From Tipula vernalis (lineage: Eukaryota; Arthropoda; Insecta; Diptera; Tipulidae): 64,000 nucleotides of DNA. Below, piece by piece: positions 55,265 to 64,000 of this stretch. Location: NCBI GenBank assembly GCA_958295665.1, contig OY282560.1:186295561-186359560 (forward strand), in the 5' to 3' direction. Within the stretch, counting starts at the first letter, position 1. Each line of letters opens with the position of its first letter. Position numbers and translations under genes: made by a program. The notes beneath the pieces are model-generated. The model was given only the letters and a program-made list of their open reading frames with translations. It made no database searches and was not told the DNA's origin.

Positions 55265-55762
55265 CTATTAAAAAAGAAGAAATAAAATTAAAATAAATGT
55301 GTGAAAATTCTTATATGCAGCTTTTTCTTATATTCGTTCTTGCATAGTTTTTTTTTTAGGTCAACAGGTAGTTTTCATTCTTCTTTCACGTTTGAACGAA
55401 ATAATTATTTTAATTGCTCTTAAGTTGCTGGTAATAAAGTGAAAAACAAAAAAAAACACTGAGTTTGATATACGAAACAATTTTGTGTTATGTTTTGAAG
55501 TATTGCATATTCCCGTTTTAATTGCTTTGTTTAAACAGCATAAAAAATTCAAGTCCACAGTTAAGGTAATGACTTCATCATAAAAGTCAACAGCAAACGT
55601 TTATTATAAATGTTTGGTGGCATACTGTGCATAAGCATGGTGAAGTAAATAACAAATAATCCCGTGGGCGATTATACCTTTCGACACTGCGAAATAATTA
55701 TGTCTGGAGTAGAAACCTCAAAACAATCTCTACATATAAAATTATCTACAATAATTATTTAC

Positions 55763-56026
55763 CTCGGTCGATGAGTTGACGGAGTCCGTTAGAGTTTCAC
55801 TAATATTGGATGAGCTGGTTGACGATGTGGTGTGCGATAAAATCGATAGGATAGGTGATGATGATAATTTTGGGCTTCCTGTTGTACCACCACTATTATT
55901 TTCATCCGGTTTACTCGATTCTAGTGCCACTTTACGTACAGCACCAACTCTCTCTTTTGCCATACGTGACCATGATTCCAACCTTTTATGTGTTAACCAA
56001 CAACCGGCTGGCCCTAATCCACTCAT
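55763..56026 (-). CDS. Synaptotagmin family protein, exon 1 (start)
   Basis: 88 codons from ATG at 56026 to donor GTAAAT. The start context is A-rich (GAAAAAATG), and the same frame has a TAA about 60 bases upstream with no good acceptor between, which favours this start. The N-terminus is MSGLGPAGCWLTHKRLESW followed by a basic stretch and a Ser-rich tail (SILSHTTSSTSSSN). No signal peptide or membrane anchor is visible, unlike synaptotagmin 1. The protein may be cytosolic, or lipid-anchored through the Cys near residue 9, or another isoform may start upstream. Which synaptotagmin subtype it is I cannot say. Confidence 0.82.
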
Positions 56027-56855
56027 TTTTTCTTTTCGTTTTGCGATAATTATTTTTAATCGTATATTTTTAACACTTTTGTTATTGTTGAATTACATTT
56101 ACTAAATTATTTTATTTACTTAGTACTATTTAAATTACTATTTTACTATAGAATTTATCACATTCGAATAATTTTTTTATGGTTTTACTTGTTGGTGTTA
56201 ACATCTAATGCTTTTATAATATAGGTGGCTCAACTGAAAGTTATTTAATTGTAAAATTTGTGGCTTTGCGTACATACATTCGATGGTAGTGGTGATAATG
56301 ATATTCCAGATTATTATACAGAAAACGCCGATTCTGAAAAGTATGAAACATCGCCTGAATGTTGTCTATGACACCAGTAGTAAAAGTAGGTGGGTAACTG
56401 GAGCCGGGAAACTTTTGAATTAAAGAATGAAACTTCTTATACCGTTAGAGCCGAATTTATGCTAATTAGTGCTCATTGGCAAAAAATAGAAAGCAGTGCT
56501 ATTCCAGGAGTCGAGAAAATGGGAAAATTATTTTCATATTACGCATTAAAGATGGTAAAAACCTAAAAATGGAACCTGATTTTTAATGGAAGCCAACAAT
56601 TTTAACCAAATAAGTAATTATTTCTCATTAGAAATTTATGCTTTTAACTAAAACCTAAATGTTGATTATTTTCATTCATCACAATACCCCTAAATGAAAG
56701 TATACTGAATAATCCAAAACACATAGGGCGTTCAATAATTGCCGAATTAGTTTAAATGGTTTAGAAACCAATTGAAATGTTGGGTCGGATTAAACGTTTC
56801 GTTGCGATAAAATTGAAGTAATTAAAAAAAATGTTGCAGTTGGATTTATACTTGT
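56027..56855. other. Region upstream of the synaptotagmin start
   Basis: Should contain the 5' UTR and possibly the promoter or an upstream intron. I see no TATA box at a convincing position and no further exon. Confidence 0.4.
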
Positions 56856-57036
56856 ATCCAGAATTGGGCAAAATCAATTTAAACTAACCGATAAAACGGC
56901 AGAGCAGTTATAGCTGTGCTATTTAGATTGAGAATTTATGAGAACCTTTTTGCATCCCTCCTTTTCCGATCCAAATACTGCCGCTTTAAATAACGTGCCA
57001 TTTGGTCGGTTATTTCAAATTGGTTTTGCCTGGATC
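56856..57036. repeat. Inverted pair of SINE-head-like sequences
   Basis: The left half (CAAAATCAATTT...AACCGATAAAACGGCAGAGC) and the reverse complement of the right half (CAAAACCAATTTGAAATAACC...) both resemble the head of the SINE at 28945-29040. The right half keeps GGCAGTATTTGGATCGG and GGGATGCAAAA. Either two SINE heads in opposite orientation or a MITE made from them. Confidence 0.6.
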
Positions 57037-58697
57037 TAAAATGCCAACATTTTTGTTGTAATTTATTTTGTTTTATTTAATTATTGATTGTCTTTCCTTT
57101 TTCATAATTTTAGTAATGAAAATATTCAAAATTTACATTTTTTTGATAAGCACACTTTATTTACAAATGGAAAATTCATTCTTTTCAAAAAGTGCCTACG
57201 AATGCGTTCATCGCCAACACCGATCGAAATCGTAATAATGAACAAACTAGTTTGCAACTGTGGCATTCTAGTAAGTTGCATTGCAAACACCGCGGCTTCT
57301 AGATGTTATATTATGTGGAAATGTGCTTACTTCGAAAAATTTCAGATTTATTTCAGTTTTGGCGCATGCGGGATGTCATAAAAATGTTTGATTGAATGTT
57401 ACATTTTATAAGTTTCCATTGTTGATCTATATGAAGAGACTCTTATTTAAGAAAGCCGGATGTTGGCACCAACTGAGAATTGTATATTTTTTGATGTGGG
57501 TTAAAAAATTTGATTTACATCAAAAATATTTGTTTATACAAAATTATGGCCGTTGCTTGTACTTTTGCCAAAACAATTTTTCACTTGGATCAGAGGACAC
57601 AACTTGAAGTATAAATTCTTACATTTTTAAAAACAGTCAAGCCTTAATTAGTTTCTTGTTTGTTTACTTTTTAGATGTGCCAGTCACGTTCACTTTATTG
57701 CCTAATGAAATTAATGTTTGTAATTAAAACTAATTTAACGAATGGCTTTTACATAAATGGCCCAAACACTGCCGTTTCATCAATTAAACTCAAAGATCTC
57801 GATTAAGTTACTCCATTAAGACAAATGAAATTTTCATTTAGTTATGTTAAACAAAGGAGTAAATCGAAATGTCTTTTCTGCTCCTATAAATACCACGTTG
57901 TTTGGTCAAAATGACACTACTACGCTAGTAATTTCTGACGTTTCCTATCCCCAACCCAAGCCGAAATAGGGCCTCTGTCCAAACACCAAAGTTATCGATA
58001 TTAGAGTAATGCCAGACACTTAAGATGTACTTGAGATGTACAACTCATTGAAATTGGTAAAGTATAGTAGCAGAACGAAATTGAACAGTCGCACCAAGTT
58101 AAATTTCTCTGTAAGTGCAGGTAGGCTATTTGTGAATTCGATTCGAAAGCACTCGACTCTTCGAAATATAAGAAAATAATAAACGAATGAATCTGATGCA
58201 ATTCAAATAAGAATCCAATTCTTCGAAGACTCGAATACGTTCGAATCGAATTCAGAAATAGCCCCCAGGAAAATATTCGAGTAACTAACGTGTGAAATTT
58301 ATTAAAAGAAAACTGATAAATTCACTTTCTACAGATGTTACTGAACCTTTTTTTGGCAATCATTTATTTCTCATTGGGTGTATAGCAAAAAAAAAACATT
58401 TGAACCGTGATAATTAGTTTTACAAGTTAAGAAAAATCAAAATCGGAAATTATCCTTTCTTCAGTTTCTTATCTACAATGACCACCGAATATACAAAAAA
58501 TGACTTTTAACCCGGAGGTTTCATTTGTTGGTAGGTTGGATCAATGCCTTCTAGCTATAAAAGCCTTACTACAAGTAAACATTTTTTAATGTGAAAATAT
58601 CTTTAGCGGTAGGAGTAACTAAAAAATTGTATAGAAATCATGTTACGGAAACATCTGTGCCGAACAAATAATATTGAATGTAAATGTAAATATCAAC
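57037..58697. other. AT-rich region, no gene seen
   Basis: Open stretches at 57088-57381 and 57392-57607 have no features I recognise and no splice context to join them. Confidence 0.45.
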
Positions 58698-58895
58698 CAA
58701 AACCAACACAAATGTCTTATATAAGCCTTGCTCAAAACAAAAATGTACATTAACTTGTGTCGGTGTGTTAGTGAGTTTTACATTTTATGTCGCGTTTGCC
58801 TATGGCGACGTCACTAACTCTAATATACTAAATGTACATTTTTATATCACATGTATAGGGACAGCACGGCTTTTTCAACATTTTTGTTGGTTTTG
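58698..58895. mobile_element. MITE A, copy 2
   Basis: Ends CAAAACCAACACAAATG and CATTTTTGTTGGTTTTG match MITE A at 51705-51978. The interior is shorter and diverged. No target duplication is clear. Confidence 0.65.
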
Positions 58896-59057
58896 AATTA
58901 ACACAAAATCTACTCTCGCACATGCAATATACAACATAATCCGGCATTTCAAAATCATCGTCCGCCGAATTGACGATTGGACTGGCGCAGTTTTGTTGGT
59001 TTGCACGACAGTTTGTTTTATTCCCGATAATTTCATTTTCTATATATGTATTTCTTA

Positions 59058-59352
59058 TGGACAAGGTACTGGGTGAGAAACTTTATTTTATTTCCGATAG
59101 GTATCGCATTTTCTACTTTTCCAATCATCAATTTGACGATTGTAAAAGTAGGGAAAACGCTTCTTGTGACAAAAATGTGACAAAAATCGAATTAACGTCT
59201 AGATTATGCAAGAGCTAAACAGTTTATTTACGAAAACTAACCAAAATTATAAGGAAAAAACTCTAAAACAGTGTAAAAAAATACAATCAACATGTAAAAA
59301 TCTGTATCCGGCTCAGTTGAAAAATTTTCCGCTACGTGGAATCCGTGATGCT
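59058..59352. repeat. Dispersed MITE-like repeat, copy 2
   Basis: The arm 59058-59140 (GGACAAGGTACTGGGTGAG) is the reverse complement of 18165-18240, and the body matches 17857-18165 directly. Confidence 0.65.
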
Positions 59353-61094
59353 CCAATCATCAGTACGAAAAATATTAAAAAAACAGCCTACTTTATTTTA
59401 TTTTGTTGTGAAAATATCTACTATGTTTATATATGGCTGCAGCAGCAAGTATTTTTCATATTTTTGAAAACGAAAATCACATATGTAAGTGACTCAAAAA
59501 AATGAAATGGAAATATATTTGAAACAAAGAGAAAGTACGCGCATGTGAAAATTCCACATACTCATTGATACATAATAAAATTAAAATTGTAAAATTGTTT
59601 AATCGGTATGCTTTGAGAGGTGTAAGGACAATTTTTTGAGACAGTGTATATATCTTGAGTATTACTCTTGCTGTTGCTGAGTTTGGTTTAGGGAGTTTCG
59701 CGCTGCCATCTTTGCAGTTGCTATGATGACAAAGCTGCTTTGGTGACAAAGCGGGGCCATTTTGCTTTGTTCAGCTAGTTTGTCGTGACCATTCAAATAA
59801 AAATAAATACATTTTAAAGCGGACATGGCAGGCTTAGGTGATTAACTTAACAGAACTGTGTAATGTTAGTAAGGTTCGGCCTCCAAACCCAAAATAGAAT
59901 AACTTAATGACTTTTTGAACCAAAAAAGTTACGTAATTTAACTACTGAGCGAACAACAGCCGTATTTCTATAGGAGTTTTTAAGGTTCATCGAAATGGCT
60001 TAAAATGATTCAATGGATATTTATATACATATATGTATGTAAATGTTTTCACATAATTCTTTGTGAGTTGAGCTTGAACTTGCTCGTTATTATTTTTTTT
60101 TTTTACTTTGCTCGACTTGCATTCAATTATTTTTTTAGGACATAAATATTTAGGCACAGTTTTGGAATGGTTACGGTTCTTGCATAAACTATATTTTTCG
60201 CCAATTTTTTTTACTACGTCAATGATGGCTGCGCAGAAGAATTTAAAAATTATTTAATGGCATAATATCCTTTCTATATTTAAAAGTAATATGCCCACTT
60301 AACGTCAACTTTTACCGTAGAAATACACGAGAATAGGTTCGCAATCTTAGAATAGAAAATTAAGGTCAACTTAGTTTTAGTCGACTGAAACACCGTAGTG
60401 ACGACCGTAGTCGACTGAAACAACTGTGGTCGATTTTAATAAGAGCAATTTGTATTTTATGGAGCCATATTGTAAAAGCTGAGCTTTTATAAGGGAATTA
60501 CTAAAACCAAAGCAACCTAGATTATACAAAGCCATAGTCTAAAAAACAAAGCTTTTATAAAGGAATTAGAAACGAGGAAAAAACTAAACTTTCCATAGTA
60601 AAACACACAAAACATATGGGAAATCTTTTTTCCTATGGCATCATACTATTACTTTTCTATGTCAAAGATGTTTTAACAAATATTTGATTATATTAAGCCT
60701 TATGAAGCTAACTTCGATAAAATATATTTTTTAAAAGGAATCTTTTATAAAAGATTCAACTCACACTATTATTTATCTTAGACAAATATATTTAATAAAA
60801 CATCACTGCGACATAGAAAATTGATAATGTGATTCCAGCCTAAGACAAATTTTTAAATGAAAACACTATAAATTCTTAATTATGATCTGTGAGATATTTT
60901 CATAAATGTTTGAATTTCAACATACATATATGTAAGAACATCGGTTGAGAAAATCGTTTTCATTTTCTTGTAATAATTGATTTATTTAAACCAAAATTGC
61001 TACAATTTTCATAACATCATTCTGGTCAAATTGAAATAAAAACTTATGTATGTACTCGTACTACAAATCTTGTGGTCGCTAAGTCCATATACAT
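59353..61094. other. AT-rich region, no gene seen
   Basis: Includes a short direct repeat (AGTCGACTGAAACA near 60378 and 60410). No coding signal. Confidence 0.45.
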
Positions 61095-61245
61095 TAAACA
61101 GATGGTAGTGATGACAGTAACAATTTTATAAAATTGAACCAAAATTACCACCTGGGGAAATTTAAAATTCAAAAATTGTAGGAAAAGCAAAACAAATTCA
61201 CAAAATATTATGAACGTGTGATAATTTTGTGATTACATAAATAAT
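61095..61245 (+). repeat. Dispersed repeat, copy 2
   Basis: Direct match to 40480-40640. Confidence 0.6.
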
Positions 61246-61469
61246 TTTTTTTCATATTTTTCTGTAGATAACTTAGACATCTGTCGAACACTAGTCAAAC
61301 TAAAGATAAATTTACAAGTAGGTACTATTTTACTTCATCAGAGCCAACTTTGATGTATTTTTCAAAATGAAAGTTCGAAAATTATATGTTAAGTACATTG
61401 CACAATTTAATTGTACGTGAATACCGGCCTTTAGATATAATTTAATTTATTCACAATCAGTTGGTAACA

Positions 61470-63162
61470 AAAAAAAAAAAAATTTTATATAATAAAACAC
61501 AATATTTCGGTTTTGTCACTTTCTTTAACGTGATATTTATTTTATTTGTAAATTAAATTACGATCGTTTCGAATGTTACTCCTTTATCAAATTTCTAACA
61601 AACATTAACTAAAATTATGCTAAAAAACTGCTTTTATACCCTATTTTTATTTTTTGTGTGCCTACATGCCTTTTGAATGTTCTTTCCCCCTTTTGTGCCT
61701 ACATGCCTTTTGAATGTTCTTTCCCCATTTTGTTTTTCTTCTTAAAGAGGTGGTACCGCCCTTCTTTTTGGTATATACCATCTGGTGTGTGCTTAAGGAT
61801 TAAAACAGAGAAGAATTTGCTGACCATCTGGTTTTTGTGGGTGTGTATGTGCAAAATGATATTAATTACGGATTTACAATGAGGTCGTAAATTTTGTTGC
61901 GGCCAATTCAACATAAAGCGTGAACATAAAATTTACTCTAGAATCAGAGACGAACAAAGCCATTAATTTTTTAGACTTGACAATAACAAATATTAACAAC
62001 AAGCATACATGCAAAGTATACAGAAAAGCCACGCAAACGGATCACGCCATTGACAAATCATCTAACCACCCACACCAACATAACATGGCAACGTTCAACT
62101 TTTTAATAAATAGACTAAACACGATCCCGATGAACAATCAGTACTATATGGAAGAACTAAAAATCATTAAACACATAGCAATAAAAAACGGTTATAACAC
62201 GGACTTAATTGACAAAATGAACAATAGGTACATTTGGAAGAAACAACAGAATATGATGACCACGTTAAGCAAGCAAAATGAAGAAACAGAGAAATACATC
62301 ACCATAGAGTACGATAATAACATTAACAAGAATATAACGAAGGTTTTTAAAAAACACGGATACACAATGGCATTTAAAACAAACAACAAATTAGGGAATC
62401 GACTCAAACAACGTAACATAAATACGCCAATAGACACCGGAATCTATAAGAATACATGTAATGACTGCCCCAAATTCTACATCGGACAAACTGGTAGAAG
62501 TTTTCAAGTTAGGTTTACAGAACATATAAAAGAAATCGGAAAACCAAAAATCGACTCGAAATATGCACAACACTTGACTACAGAAAAACATAATTACACT
62601 GACATCAACACAAACTCACAGGTATTATACAGAATACGAAAAGGGTTACTAATGAACAGATCAGAAGAACTGGAAATATACAAGGAACGATATAATCCAT
62701 TTTTACTAAACGAGCAAATTGGCCGCACCAACATTTGCGACCTCATTGTAAATCCGTAATTAATATCATTTTGCACATACACACCCATAAAAACCAGATG
62801 GTCAACAAATTCTTCTCTGTTTTTATCATAGAGCACACACCAGATGGTATATACTAAAAAGAAGGGCGGTACTACCTCTTTAAGAAGAAAAACAAATTAA
62901 GGGGGAAAGAACATTCAAAAGGCATGTATGCACACAAAAAATAAAAATAGGGTATAAAAGCAGTTTTTTAGCATAATTTTACTTAATGTTTGTTAGAAAT
63001 TTGATAAAGGAGTAACATCCGAAACGATCGTAATTTCATTTTCAAATAAAATAAATATCACGTAAAGAAAGTGACAAAACCGAAATATTGTGTTTTATTA
63101 TATAAATTTTTTTTATTGATGATATTAGTCCACGAGTAAACAAAAAATATATTAAGTTTAAA
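61470..63162 (+). mobile_element. Penelope-like element 2, with about 400-bp inverted arms
   Basis: Flanked by 12-bp direct repeats CAGTTGGTAACA (61458-61469 and 63163-63174). The left arm (about 61473-61908) is the inverted copy of the element's own 3' region (about 62716-63115). About 47 bp lies between the right arm and the target duplication. The left arm carries an extra tandem copy of a 37-bp unit (GTGCCTACATGCCTTTTGAA...). Layout matches element 1 at 48506-50506. Confidence 0.88.
61920..62759 (+). CDS. Penelope-like C-terminal part (GIY-YIG), 5'-truncated
   Basis: About 280 open codons. It begins in the RT thumb (IKFTLESETNKAINFLDLTI), so the catalytic RT core is missing. Then come NHPHQHNMATFNFLINRLN and the GIY-YIG nuclease GIYKNTCNDCPKFYIGQTGR with FTEH and RSEELEIYKERY after it. 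Related to but clearly distinct from element 1 (different family member). The frame is intact although the product cannot reverse-transcribe. Confidence 0.88.
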   Translation: MNIKFTLESETNKAINFLDLTITNINNKHTCKVYRKATQTDHAIDKSSNHPHQHNMATFNFLINRLNTIPMNNQYYMEELKIIKHIAIKNGYNTDLIDKMNNRYIWKKQQNMMTTLSKQNEETEKYITIEYDNNINKNITKVFKKHGYTMAFKTNNKLGNRLKQRNINTPIDTGIYKNTCNDCPKFYIGQTGRSFQVRFTEHIKEIGKPKIDSKYAQHLTTEKHNYTDINTNSQVLYRIRKGLLMNRSEELEIYKERYNPFLLNEQIGRTNICDLIVNP

Positions 63163-63174
63163 CAGTTGGTAACA

Positions 63175-64000
63175 TACAGCATTTTCAACCTCTTAAAGGT
63201 TGGAAAGCGAGCGATTTCCATGGATACACTTCAAGAGGTCAGTAATATTGTAGTATAAAACGGGTTAGTAATGAGACGTAATCGGTCAGCAACACACTAT
63301 GTGAATAAATGGCAATAAATGGCAATAAAATGTCAATAGTGCAGCGCCTGCTAAGTGTTAATATTTTGCCAAAATAAACGATAATATTATAGAGACAGGT
63401 TTTCGAGGCTAAACCTCTCGGTAAACTCAAGTTCTCTCGACAGGAACGGAATACTTTCCGCCTCGGTATGTAATCTACTATTTCATGTTTCTGCAATTAA
63501 TATTTATTTATTTTTGCTGTTTTTATTGAAAAATTTAAAGCTGGAAAACATCATTTTTACTATAGATTCCTATGGCGAACAATAAAAAGTTATACCACTA
63601 AAAAAGCTTCCAAAAAAATATGATGTATGATTATGGCTCTATACTCTAGAAGGCTCTGTTACTACCCTTATTGATTTAAGTCTTAAGTCTATAATTTTTT
63701 AATTGCCCTCTGATGGATATTTTGAGCCTGTGGAGGGGTTTTAAAATTAATTGTCTAATGCATCTATATGCATCTAGAAGGATCTGAGTCAACCTATAAA
63801 AGCGGCATAAGCAAATATTTGACTAATTTTAAATTACCGGCAAAACTAAATCGTTTCTACCATTAAAAGGTAAATGTTTCTACCGAAAGAGAAAATATAG
63901 ATGCCAACTGAGGCAGTAATTAGATTAAAATATTACAAAGTTTGGTTTTTCGAATTTCAAAAATGTCCAGAACTTGTATAAATAAATTAAAAAAATTTTC
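63175..64000. other. AT-rich region, no gene seen
   Basis: No coding signal recognised. A small hairpin (CAACCTCTTAAAGGTTG) lies near 63187. Confidence 0.45.

Noticed and set aside
56280..56400. Possible additional upstream synaptotagmin exon
   Set aside because: A short open stretch is present but without an acceptor/donor pair in a compatible phase on the minus strand.
57088..57607. Two neighbouring plus-strand ORFs as exons of one gene
   Set aside because: No convincing splice sites join them and the peptides look like translated AT-rich DNA.
1..64000. CRISPR arrays, operons, bacterial promoters or ribosome binding sites
   Set aside because: None seen; introns, SINE, LTR elements and overall composition show a eukaryotic nuclear genome.

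Overview
This window looks like chromosomal DNA of an insect or close arthropod relative. It is very AT-rich, has almost no open coding sequence outside mobile elements, and carries one spliced cellular gene with GT/AG introns. The mobile elements are typical arthropod types: Ty3/Gypsy LTR elements, Jockey/CR1-type and R1-type non-LTR elements, Penelope-like elements, Harbinger-type transposases, MITEs and a tRNA-derived SINE. I cannot name the species. Nothing bacterial is present.

The cellular gene is a synaptotagmin family member on the minus strand (56026 down to 27909). Six phase-0 exons encode 567 residues: a start exon, a Ser/Pro-rich linker, a C2A domain with all five expected calcium-binding aspartates, and a C2B domain that lacks them. 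The last exon (27909-28052) carries the C2B tail and its WHYL motif. It is separated from the fifth exon by a 25.7-kb intron that holds most of the mobile DNA in the right half of the window.

Layout. 1-4.3 kb: nested relics (LTR fragment, Jockey RT, a (TCAA)n-tailed retroposon with a 17-bp target duplication, two decayed transposon ORFs). 6.8-13.7 kb: an intact CsRn1-like Gypsy element (529-bp LTRs, Gag, Pol, A AAA AAC frameshift site) inserted in an older Gypsy relic. A foldback-like element interrupts the same relic at 13.75-14.55 kb. 15-19.7 kb: R1-like, Harbinger-like, MITE and SWIM-domain relics. 20.6-25.6 kb: a decayed mdg3/micropia-like Gypsy element. 27.9 kb: last synaptotagmin exon. 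28.95 kb: SINE. 31.05-37.13 kb: an apparently intact Gypsy element whose Gag starts with a SAP-like domain. A truncated copy lies head-to-head with it, 10 bp away (37.15-38.46 kb). 41.7-46.2 kb: two non-LTR relics. 46.3-46.8 kb: a fragment resembling a plus-strand RNA virus helicase (endogenous viral element). 48.5-50.5 kb: Penelope-like element. 51.7-52.2 kb: nested MITEs. 53.76-56.03 kb: synaptotagmin exons 1-5. 61.47-63.16 kb: second Penelope-like element. The rest is AT-rich spacer with small hairpins and dispersed repeats.

Two Gypsy elements look recently active, with near-identical LTRs, open Gag and Pol frames and 4-bp target duplications. Both appear to make Gag-Pol by -1 frameshifting in a short overlap.
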